From G965230065 sp965230065 (GTDB lineage: Bacteria > Bacteroidota > Bacteroidia > Cytophagales > Cyclobacteriaceae), in NCBI GenBank assembly GCA_965230065.1, contig OZ245942.1:3596001-3660000 (forward strand): 64,000 nt of DNA, read 5' to 3'. Positions 35,760 to 44,047 of this stretch are shown piece by piece. A program made the translations under genes and the position numbers. The notes under the pieces were generated by a model, which was not told where the DNA came from, ran no database searches, and saw only the letters and a program-made list of their open reading frames with translations. Position 1 is the first letter of the stretch. Each line of letters begins with the position of its first letter.

Positions 35760-37259
35760 ATGGAATTTGAAAAGCATGCATTCATCAGCTATGCACATGA
35801 CGACAATAAGCCATTAAGCAAAAATGACAAAGGGTGGATATCTAATTTTCATGCTTCTCTTGAAATCTTTATAACCTGGAAATTGGGTAAAAAGCCACGT
35901 ATTTGGAGAGACCAAAAATTACAGGGTTCGGATATTTTTTCTGATGAAATTGTGCAACAGTTTCCCAAAACAGCCTTGCTCATCTCAGTGGTTACTCCCT
36001 GTTATATCAACTCTGAATGGTGTACCAGAGAAATCAAAGAATTTTGTAATTCTGCTGCCCATAACATTGGAATACGAATAGGGAACAAATCTCGAATTTT
36101 AAAAGTACTGAAGACCCCGGTGGAAAGGAATAAGATCCCGCCTGAAATGGAAGGCACACTAGGCTATGAGTTTTACAAGCTGGATGAAAATGGTCCGCCC
36201 ATTCAATTCAATAAATGTTTTGGTGAAGATGCCGAAAAGGAATTTTTGAAGAAGGTAGATGATCTGGCCCATGAAATTACGGGAATTATTAAACTCTTGG
36301 ACACAAGTGAAGCTGACGAGCCAGTAAAAAACACAGCATCTTCTTCACTGACTAAGCAAAAAGTCACTTCCATATATGTTGCGCAAACCAGTTATGACCT
36401 TAATTCAGAAAGAGACCTGATCATCCGGGAACTCAAAGCCTATGGATATAATGTGTTTCCCGATAAAAACTTATCTTCTGAAGAAGAAGAGTTGGGTCAG
36501 GAAGTGGCGCAATATCTTGATCATTGCCAACTTTCTGTGCATTTGGTGGGTAAATTGTATGGAGGGATTCCGGATGGGCCTACCCAAAAGTCTGTCAACG
36601 TGCTGCAAAATGAAATAGCGGCATTGAAGAGCAAAGCAACCGGCCTGCCCCGCATCATTTGGATGCCACACGGGTTACAATTTAATGATGAAAGACAGCA
36701 AGAATTTGTGACCCTGTTGAATGAGGATGAAACCACCCATTATGGAGCGGATGTAATAAAAGGCTCCATAGAAGATTTGAAAGCAGCATTGAAAGATAAA
36801 ATCAAACAGTTGGAAAATCCGGTGGAAAAGAAGGAGCCTACAGATGATGAGAAAAAAGTTTACCTCATCTGCGATGCCCAGGACCGTGAACTTACTTTGC
36901 CGCTCCGGAAATACCTGATCTCCCAAAATTTTGAAGTTACCATTCCATTGTTTGAAGGAGACCCTTCCGCTATACGGGAAGACCATGAAGAAAACCTGCG
37001 GAGTTGCGATGCTTTGATCATCTTTTATGGAAAAGGGGATGAGGCCTGGAAAAGGAGTAAAGTCAACGAACTCAAAAAGATGAACGCTTATAAAAGAGAC
37101 AAACCCCTGCTGGGCAATTACACTTATTTGGCCGAACCCGGCACGATGGATAAGAGAGAACTTGTGGAACTGGACATGCCCAATGTCATTAATGGTCTTG
37201 AAGGGTTTTCCCCCGATATTATGCGGGATTTTATGAAAAAAGTAGCGCAACCTGCTTAA
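35760..37259 (+). CDS. TIR-DUF4062-like-TIR-like effector protein, copy 1
   Basis: A 499 aa soluble protein with three Rossmann-type domains. Residues ~5-180 are a TIR domain: KHAFISYAHDD, then WRDQKLQGSDIF, TALLISVVTPCYINSEWCTREIKEF. The Glu in WCTRE (E91) is where NAD-cleaving TIR domains have their catalytic Glu. Residues ~203-350 resemble DUF4062: TSIYVAQTSYDLNSERDLII and NVFPDKNL. Residues ~365-497 are TIR-like again: KKVYLICDAQDRELTLPLRK, then SCDALIIFYGKGDEAW. A short acidic linker follows the first domain. The stop lies 1 bp before the NTPase gene, so the two are translationally linked. NAD hydrolysis or signal production is inferred from the family only. Confidence 0.82.
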   Translation: MEFEKHAFISYAHDDNKPLSKNDKGWISNFHASLEIFITWKLGKKPRIWRDQKLQGSDIFSDEIVQQFPKTALLISVVTPCYINSEWCTREIKEFCNSAAHNIGIRIGNKSRILKVLKTPVERNKIPPEMEGTLGYEFYKLDENGPPIQFNKCFGEDAEKEFLKKVDDLAHEITGIIKLLDTSEADEPVKNTASSSLTKQKVTSIYVAQTSYDLNSERDLIIRELKAYGYNVFPDKNLSSEEEELGQEVAQYLDHCQLSVHLVGKLYGGIPDGPTQKSVNVLQNEIAALKSKATGLPRIIWMPHGLQFNDERQQEFVTLLNEDETTHYGADVIKGSIEDLKAALKDKIKQLENPVEKKEPTDDEKKVYLICDAQDRELTLPLRKYLISQNFEVTIPLFEGDPSAIREDHEENLRSCDALIIFYGKGDEAWKRSKVNELKKMNAYKRDKPLLGNYTYLAEPGTMDKRELVELDMPNVINGLEGFSPDIMRDFMKKVAQPA

Positions 37260-37260
37260 C

Positions 37261-39684
37261 ATGATCCACACTGAAGTTAATACCAATCCTTATCCTGGTC
37301 TTCGCCCTTTTCATGAAGATGAAAACCACCTGTTTTTCGGAAGGGAATCGCAGGTGGATGAACTGATCAATAAATTAAGTACGAATAAATTTCTGGCGGT
37401 GGTAGGCACCTCTGGCAGTGGAAAATCTTCCCTGGTCAATTGCGGCCTTTTTCCAGCCCTGCATGGGGGATATATGACCTCGGCCGGCTCAGCCTGGAGG
37501 GTTGCCGTATGCAGGCCCGGCAATGATCCTATTCGGGAAATGGCTTATGCCCTGACCAAAAAAGGGGTTCTCTTCCAGCAGGAAATGATCGGTGAGATTC
37601 CCCTTTCTTCTATCATCCTTACTAATCTGGAAAGAAGCGAGCTGGGTCTGGTGGAAACCTATCACCAAGCCAGGTTACGTCCCAATGAAAATCTATTGGT
37701 AGTGGTTGACCAGTTTGAAGAGCTGTTCAGGTTTCGAAAATTAAGAAATGATTTTCAGCAGCCCCAAAGCGACAATTCAGACGATGCCACGGCTTTTGTC
37801 AATCTGTTTTTAACCGCCTCCCAACAAACAGAAGTACCTATTTATGTGGTCATCACCATGCGGTCCGATTTTCTCGGGGATTGTTCTGCCTTCAGAGGAT
37901 TGCCCGAAGCGATCAATCAGGGGCAGTATTTAGTACCCCGTATGAAGCGAAGTGAAAGAAAAAGAGCTATTGCCGGTCCCATAGAAGTGGCGGGTGTCCG
38001 TCTTACCGACAGGCTGCTCATGCGGCTTGTCAATGATGTGGGGGATTATCCGGACCAGCTGTCCATCCTCCAGCATGCGTTGAACCGAACCTGGGCGGAG
38101 TGGGAAAAAGAAGGTGAAACTGATCAATCAATAGACCTGGAACATTATGACAAGATTGGTACCATGGCGGCGGCCCTGGATCAGCATGCCGAATGTACCT
38201 ATCATGAATTAAAAACCGCCCGGGCCAAGAAGATCTGTGAAAAAATGTTCAAAGCCCTTACCGAAGTAGGCATGGACAGCCGGGGGGTGCGCCGCCCCAC
38301 AAAATTGGGTAAGCTGTGTGAAATCATTGAAGCCAAGGAAGAAGAGGTAAAAGCAGTGATTGATGTTTTCAGAAAACCCAGCCGCTCTTTTCTTATGCCT
38401 CCCGCCGATCGTACTTTAGATGAAGAAACCATCATTGATATTTCGCATGAAAGTTTTATGCGAATCTGGAAAAGGCTGGTGCAATGGACGGAAGAAGAAC
38501 AGGGATCGGTGCGCACCTATCGGTACATATCAGATGCTGCCCTATTGTATAAGGAGGAAAAATCTTCCCTGCTGGGCAATCCTTATCTGCAATATGCCCT
38601 GAACTGGAAAAAAACACAAAAGCCCAATGCGGCCTGGGCATCCCGTTATGATAACAACTTTGAAGAAGTCCTCGGTTTTCTGCATAAAAGCAAAGAAAAC
38701 TGGCTGAAAGAAGAGGAAGAGAAGAAAAACCGGGAAATGCTGGAACAGCAACGCAAAGAAGAAGAACAAAAACGGAAAGCGGAAGAAGAGCGAAGAAAAA
38801 ACGAGATTAAACGGACCCGGCAACTGATTGTGATTGTAAGCCTGGCAGCCGTCATTTCCCTGGGGTTTGCTATTTATGGCTTTAAACAAAAAAATAATGC
38901 CGAAGATTATAGTAAACAACTGGAGGAAAACGAGAAAAAAATCATCCAGTACTTTGGCAACTCGGTAGATTTAGACCAGATCATTCTGGTAAGCTCGCTG
39001 CTAGACACCATTCAACAGATGGAAATTGCAGGTACAACCGATGCTGCATTGCGCAGTAGGTACGAAAATCTCGTCAATGGTTATCAGGATTACCTGAGTG
39101 AAGACTCTATTCGTTCTTACAATAACAAAATTCGTTTATTAGGTAGTTTTGAAAGTTTTTTATCGCAAGATGAAAGTGGTACTGTACCTATCAGTCGGAA
39201 ATTAAGCAACTGGAAAGAATTTGTTGCTTATCCAAGAAATACACCCCAGAGAGACTCGGCCTTAATTAATAAAATACCTTACTATGAAAACTACATTGCC
39301 GAAAATGCTACGATCTTGAATGAGGAGGACTTCGTTACTGCCAGCAGCATCCAGAGTGATATGAGTATGCCTATAGTTAATACCGATATTTTCAACCCCG
39401 GTACTGTTTATATGTGGGTCAGGGTCAATGCTCCCAAAGAGGAAAAACTAACTGTCAAATGGTACTCAGACGGGCAGGTATTGAATACGGGCGATGTTGT
39501 CATTGATGTACCCAATACGACGGATCGGGGCTTCCGCATCCGATACCCCCAAACCTATAACAGTTCCCGCATTGGTAAGCATAATGAAGTCCGCCTGTAC
39601 AATGGCAATAATGATCTGATTGGCCGGAAGGTATTTGAGATTAAAGACGAGAATACCAAATTGTCAGATGTGAAAACCAATTAG
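37261..39684 (+). CDS. Membrane-anchored nSTAND1-type NTPase, copy 1
   Basis: An 807 aa protein opening with NPYPGLRPFHEDENHLFFGRE, the signature start of nSTAND1 NTPases. Walker A is GTSGSGKSS (49-57), Walker B LLVVVDQFEELF (145-156), and VVITMRSDFLG (about 197-205) a sensor-type motif. A winged-helix/helical arm follows to ~475. Residues 478-520 are a Glu/Lys/Arg coiled coil, 521-541 a single transmembrane helix, and the last ~265 residues lie beyond the membrane. The final ~95 residues are beta-rich (TVYMWVRVNAPKEEKLTVKW, NEVRLYNGNNDLIGRKVFEI), loosely resembling DUF2914-like domains. Charge distribution puts the NTPase in the cytoplasm and the C-terminus in the periplasm. STAND NTPases act as ligand-triggered oligomeric switches. 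The trigger here is unknown. Confidence 0.85.
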   Translation: MIHTEVNTNPYPGLRPFHEDENHLFFGRESQVDELINKLSTNKFLAVVGTSGSGKSSLVNCGLFPALHGGYMTSAGSAWRVAVCRPGNDPIREMAYALTKKGVLFQQEMIGEIPLSSIILTNLERSELGLVETYHQARLRPNENLLVVVDQFEELFRFRKLRNDFQQPQSDNSDDATAFVNLFLTASQQTEVPIYVVITMRSDFLGDCSAFRGLPEAINQGQYLVPRMKRSERKRAIAGPIEVAGVRLTDRLLMRLVNDVGDYPDQLSILQHALNRTWAEWEKEGETDQSIDLEHYDKIGTMAAALDQHAECTYHELKTARAKKICEKMFKALTEVGMDSRGVRRPTKLGKLCEIIEAKEEEVKAVIDVFRKPSRSFLMPPADRTLDEETIIDISHESFMRIWKRLVQWTEEEQGSVRTYRYISDAALLYKEEKSSLLGNPYLQYALNWKKTQKPNAAWASRYDNNFEEVLGFLHKSKENWLKEEEEKKNREMLEQQRKEEEQKRKAEEERRKNEIKRTRQLIVIVSLAAVISLGFAIYGFKQKNNAEDYSKQLEENEKKIIQYFGNSVDLDQIILVSSLLDTIQQMEIAGTTDAALRSRYENLVNGYQDYLSEDSIRSYNNKIRLLGSFESFLSQDESGTVPISRKLSNWKEFVAYPRNTPQRDSALINKIPYYENYIAENATILNEEDFVTASSIQSDMSMPIVNTDIFNPGTVYMWVRVNAPKEEKLTVKWYSDGQVLNTGDVVIDVPNTTDRGFRIRYPQTYNSSRIGKHNEVRLYNGNNDLIGRKVFEIKDENTKLSDVKTN

Positions 39685-39907
39685 TACACGCTCAAATATA
39701 TTTCCGGATACATCCGTTCCGGGAGCACACTTAGAGGAAGAGGCAATGTATTTATAAGCAGATTGAGGCACTCATTTCAGGGAACTCAAATGGGTTGTCA
39801 GAATGAAAAGGCTAATAAAACAGAAAAAAACAGGGATATGATAGTATAATCTCTTTGTAAAATTGTAATATTCAATATTATTTATAAAATTAGGTCATAA
39901 TTTTTTT

Positions 39908-39930
39908 GCTTTCAACCTACCTCAACTGCC
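39908..39930 (+). promoter_or_regulatory. Conserved 23 bp leader ahead of TIR gene, copy 2
   Basis: Identical over 23 bp to the leader of the first TIR gene (35737-35759). The 246 bp gap from the first NTPase gene holds no ORF and no clear terminator, so the second module may have its own promoter. Confidence 0.45.
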
Positions 39931-41439
39931 ATGAATTTTGAAAAGCACGCATTCATCAGCTATGCGCACATCGACAACAAGCCTATCAGCGAAGATGACG
40001 AAGGCTGGATTTCCGACTTTCACGCTTCTCTCGAGTCTTTGGTGAGCATGAAACTGGGAGAAAATGTCAGGATTTGGAGAGATAACAAATTGAAGGGTGC
40101 TGACATTTTCTCTGATGAAATCGTACAGCAGTTTCCCAAAACAGCCTTGCTCATTTCAGTGATCACGCCCCGGTATATCAACTCCGAATGGTGTGTGAAA
40201 GAAATCAGGGAGTTTTATAATTCTGCTTCCCAGAATTTGGGTGTAAGAATAGGCAACAAATCCAGGATTTTAAAAGTACTGAAAACGCCTGTGGAAAGGG
40301 ATAAAATTCCGCCTGAAATGGAAGGCTCGCTGGGTTATGAGTTTTATAAGCTGGATGAAAACGGGCGCCCAAAAGAATTCAACAAATTATTTGGAGGAGA
40401 TGCGGAACAAGCTTATCTGAACCGGGTAGACGACCTTGCCTATGACATTCAGGAAATTATCAATCTCTTAGTCAAAAGTGAAGCTAAGGAAGCTGCAAAA
40501 GGCGATGCGCAGCCATCTTTGCCTGCCACACAAAATGTTACTTCCGTGTATGTTGCACAAACCAGCTACGATCTTGCTTCGGAAAGGGATCTGATTATCC
40601 GGGAACTCAAAGACCACGGTTATGAGGTATTTCCAGATAAAAACCTGTCCATTGTTGAAGATGAATTTACGCAGGAAGTGGCCCAATATCTTGACCAATG
40701 CCAACTGGCTATACACCTTATAGGGAAATCGTATGGAGGTATTCCGGACGGCCCGGCACAAAAATCGGCCAATGCATTGCAAAATGAAATAGCAGCAGTA
40801 AAAAGCAAAGAAACCGGCCTGCCCCGCATCATTTGGATGCCCCAACATTTGCAGTATAATGATGAAAGACAACAGCAGTTTGTTACCCAAATCAATGAAG
40901 ACGAAACTGCCCAGTTTGGCGCAGATGTAATAGAAGGGTCTATAGAAGATTTGAAAGCGGCATTACATGATAAAATAGAGCAGCTTGAAAACCCGGCAGA
41001 TAATAAAGCAGACACCCTGGATGATACGGAGAGAAAAATCTACCTGATTTGCGATGCCCGTGACCGCGAACTCACCCTCCCATTGCGGAAACACCTTATT
41101 TCTCAACATTTTGAAGTGACTATCCCATTGTTTGAGGGCGATCCTGCTGCCATACGGGAAGACCAGGAGGAAAATTTGCGTACCTGCGATGCGGTGATTG
41201 TTTTTTATGGAAAAGGAGACGAAGCCTGGAAAAGAAGCAAGCTGAACGAGTTAAAAAAGATCAATGCTTATAAAAGGACGAAGCCACTGTTGGCCAACTA
41301 CCTCTACCTGGCCGAACCCAGCACGATTGACAAAGTAGAGCTTGTAGAACTGGATACACCTAATGTCATTAACGGCATAGCAGGTTTTTCAGCGGATATT
41401 ATGCAAGATTTTATGAAAAAACTGGCCCAGCCCGCTTAA
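39931..41439 (+). CDS. TIR-DUF4062-like-TIR-like effector protein, copy 2
   Basis: 502 aa with the same three-domain order as copy 1. The TIR domain starts MNFEKHAFISYAHIDNKPIS and keeps E91 in SEWCVKEIREF. The middle domain has TSVYVAQTSYDLASERDLII. The third begins RKIYLICDARDRELTLPLRK and keeps CDAVIVFYGKGDEAWKRSK. Conserved blocks are near-identical to copy 1, while the linkers differ (NPADNKADTLDDTERK instead of NPVEKKEPTDDEKK). It is followed by an NTPase gene after 120 bp, compared with 1 bp in copy 1, so coupling to its partner is looser. The duplication is not recent at the DNA level. Confidence 0.82.
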   Translation: MNFEKHAFISYAHIDNKPISEDDEGWISDFHASLESLVSMKLGENVRIWRDNKLKGADIFSDEIVQQFPKTALLISVITPRYINSEWCVKEIREFYNSASQNLGVRIGNKSRILKVLKTPVERDKIPPEMEGSLGYEFYKLDENGRPKEFNKLFGGDAEQAYLNRVDDLAYDIQEIINLLVKSEAKEAAKGDAQPSLPATQNVTSVYVAQTSYDLASERDLIIRELKDHGYEVFPDKNLSIVEDEFTQEVAQYLDQCQLAIHLIGKSYGGIPDGPAQKSANALQNEIAAVKSKETGLPRIIWMPQHLQYNDERQQQFVTQINEDETAQFGADVIEGSIEDLKAALHDKIEQLENPADNKADTLDDTERKIYLICDARDRELTLPLRKHLISQHFEVTIPLFEGDPAAIREDQEENLRTCDAVIVFYGKGDEAWKRSKLNELKKINAYKRTKPLLANYLYLAEPSTIDKVELVELDTPNVINGIAGFSADIMQDFMKKLAQPA

Positions 41440-41559
41440 TATGTAATTTTATCATAAGGTGGCTTTATAAGCTGCTATAGTTAATTAATATGAAAAGACT
41501 TCGTTCAAAAGTCTGATTTGATAAGCTTCCGCTAACAATTTGCTATACCTCATTTTAAT

Positions 41560-43962
41560 ATGATCCACACTGAAGTTAACACCAATCCGTTTCCAGGCCT
41601 TCGCCCATTTAATGAGGATGAAAATTACCTCTTTTTTGGAAGGGAGTCGCAGGTGGATGAACTCATCCATAAATTGAGTGCCAACAAATTTTTGGCCGTA
41701 GTAGGCACTTCAGGCAGCGGAAAATCTTCCCTGGTTAATTGTGGGTTGTTTCCTGCTTTGCACGGGGGGTACATGCCATCGGCCGGCTCAAGCTGGCGCA
41801 TTGCCAAGTTCAGGCCCGGCCATGATCCGGTACGGGAAATGGCCCTGGCTTTGGCGGAAAAAGGCGTGCTTTTTAATAAAGATAAGATGGGGGCAATTCC
41901 ATTATCTTCTATCATCATGACCAACCTGCAAAGAAGCAAGCTGGGCCTGACAGAAACCTACAAACAGGCTCGCCTTGCACCCAATGAAAACTTGCTCGTT
42001 GTAGCCGATCAGTTTGAAGAATTGTTCCGGTTCAGGAAATTAAGAAAAGATTATCAGGCAAACGGAAGCGGCCACCTGGACAATGCCTCGGCTTTTGTAA
42101 ACCTGCTTTTGTCAGCAGCACAGCAAACAGAAGTGCCTATTTATGTGGTCATTACCATGCGGTCTGACTTTCTGGGTGATTGCTCAGCCTTTAGGGGATT
42201 GCCGGAGGCCATCAACCAGGGGCAGTATTTGGTGCCCCGCATGAAACGGAGCGAGCGAAAAAAAGCCATTGCCGGGCCTATAGAAGTAGCCGGTGCCGGC
42301 CTTACAGACAGGCTGCTCATGCGGCTTGTGAACGATGTGGGGGATAATCCTGATCAGCTTTCCATTTTACAACACGCATTGAACCGTACCTGGGCCGAGT
42401 GGGAACAAGAAGGGAAGCCAGACCAACCTATTGATCTGGAGCATTATAATAAAATTGGCACCATGTCCGCCGCCCTGGATCAGCATGCCAACAGGGCGTA
42501 TAAAGAACTGGAAACTGCCCGGGCCAAGAAAATATGTGAAAAGATGTTCAAAGCCCTCACTGATGTGGGGTTGGACAGCCGGGGCGTGCGCCGCCCTACC
42601 AAATTGGGCAAGCTTTGTGAAATTATTGAAGCCAAAGAAGAAGAGGTAGTAGCGGTGATTGATGTTTTCAGAAAACCCAGCCGTTCTTTCCTCATGCCCC
42701 CTGCAGGCCGCCCGCTGGACAAAGAAACCATCATTGATATTTCGCATGAGAGCTTTATGCGCATCTGGAAAAGACTGATCAAATGGACAGAGGAAGAGCA
42801 GGAATCGGTGCGTACCTACCAGCGTTTGTCAGACGCGGCCATGTTGTACAAGCAGGGGAAATCTTCTTTGCTGGGCGATCCATATTTACAGTTTGCCCTG
42901 AACTGGAAAAAAACACAAAAGCCCAATGCTGCCTGGGCGTCCCGCTACGATGACAACTTTGATGAGGTACTCAATTTTCTACAAAAAAGTAAAGAAAACT
43001 GGCTGAAAGAAGAGGAGGAAAGAAAGACCAAGGAAATGCTGGAGCAGCGCAGGAAAGAAGAGGAACAAAAAAGAAAAGAAGAAGAACAGCGAAAAAAAAC
43101 CCGAAGGGCACGGCAACTGGCCCTTATTGTAGGCGTGGCGTTTCTCGTTTCGGCGGGGTTGGCCATTTGGGGTTACATACAGAAAGCAAATGCAGAACAA
43201 GCCGCAAAAGATGCCAAAGCTTACAGCGACAAACTGATAGAAAACGAGAATAAAATCAAACAGTATTTTGGAGGCTCGGTAGATTTGGACAAGATCATCA
43301 TGGTAAGCTCATTACAAGATAGCATTCGGCAAATGGAAACAAACGGCACTACCGATGCAGCCTTGCTGGGCATGTACCAAAACCTCCGCGATAATTATGC
43401 AGAATACCTCAAGGATTCCCTTCCTGCCATCAATAAAAAAATCAGGCTACTTGGCAGTTTTAATAGTTTATTGGAACAGAAAAACAGCAATATAGTTCCC
43501 TTTGGAGAGCTGATAAACAATTGGAAAGAGTTTGTGTCTTACAAGAGAAAAACCCCTCAAGCAGACTCGGCTATGGCCATGGAGGCTACCGTGGAGGCTT
43601 ATGCTGCCCAAAATGCCACTATTTTGGATATGGAAGACTTCATTACCACCAAAAGCATTCCGGGGGATATGAGCATGCCCACGGTTACCACCAATATTTT
43701 CCAACCGGGTACTATTTACTTGTGGGCCAGGGTAAATGCCCCCAAGGAGGAAATATTAACCGTAAAATGGTATTCTGACAAGCGGCCACTAAATTCTGAT
43801 GAAATTATTATTGACGTGCCCAATACTACGGAACGGGGCTATCGCATCCGGCACCAGCAAACCTATACCCGCGAACGCATTGGCAAAGCAAATGAAGTCC
43901 GTTTATACAATGGCAACAATGACCTGATTGGGCGAAAGGTATTTGAGATTATTGGCTACTGA
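41560..43962 (+). CDS. Membrane-anchored nSTAND1-type NTPase, copy 2
   Basis: 800 aa, aligned with copy 1 residue for residue through the NTPase (55 of the first 60 residues identical). Walker A is GTSGSGKSS (49-57), Walker B LLVVADQFEELF (145-156). The coiled coil, the transmembrane helix (RQLALIVGVAFLVSAGLAIWGY) and the end domain (TIYLWARVNAPKEE, NEVRLYNGNNDLIGRKVFEI) are kept. The stretch between the membrane helix and the end domain (about 545-695) differs much more than the core. A second sensor with altered specificity is a reasonable reading. It converges with the cyclase-AraC gene 85 bp downstream, with no evident terminator between them. Confidence 0.85.
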   Translation: MIHTEVNTNPFPGLRPFNEDENYLFFGRESQVDELIHKLSANKFLAVVGTSGSGKSSLVNCGLFPALHGGYMPSAGSSWRIAKFRPGHDPVREMALALAEKGVLFNKDKMGAIPLSSIIMTNLQRSKLGLTETYKQARLAPNENLLVVADQFEELFRFRKLRKDYQANGSGHLDNASAFVNLLLSAAQQTEVPIYVVITMRSDFLGDCSAFRGLPEAINQGQYLVPRMKRSERKKAIAGPIEVAGAGLTDRLLMRLVNDVGDNPDQLSILQHALNRTWAEWEQEGKPDQPIDLEHYNKIGTMSAALDQHANRAYKELETARAKKICEKMFKALTDVGLDSRGVRRPTKLGKLCEIIEAKEEEVVAVIDVFRKPSRSFLMPPAGRPLDKETIIDISHESFMRIWKRLIKWTEEEQESVRTYQRLSDAAMLYKQGKSSLLGDPYLQFALNWKKTQKPNAAWASRYDDNFDEVLNFLQKSKENWLKEEEERKTKEMLEQRRKEEEQKRKEEEQRKKTRRARQLALIVGVAFLVSAGLAIWGYIQKANAEQAAKDAKAYSDKLIENENKIKQYFGGSVDLDKIIMVSSLQDSIRQMETNGTTDAALLGMYQNLRDNYAEYLKDSLPAINKKIRLLGSFNSLLEQKNSNIVPFGELINNWKEFVSYKRKTPQADSAMAMEATVEAYAAQNATILDMEDFITTKSIPGDMSMPTVTTNIFQPGTIYLWARVNAPKEEILTVKWYSDKRPLNSDEIIIDVPNTTERGYRIRHQQTYTRERIGKANEVRLYNGNNDLIGRKVFEIIGY

Positions 43963-44047
43963 TGTTAATGCTCCGTCGCAGAGTGGCGCTGCCTCTTCGA
44001 AGGTTGTGGCATGGGAAGCAGGAATCGTTTGGGTTTGTAAAATCGGA

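Noticed and set aside
35133..43962. A complete CBASS or Thoeris system
   Set aside because: No CD-NTase (cGAS-like) gene and no SLOG-type ThsA gene are visible. TIR proteins alone do not define either system.
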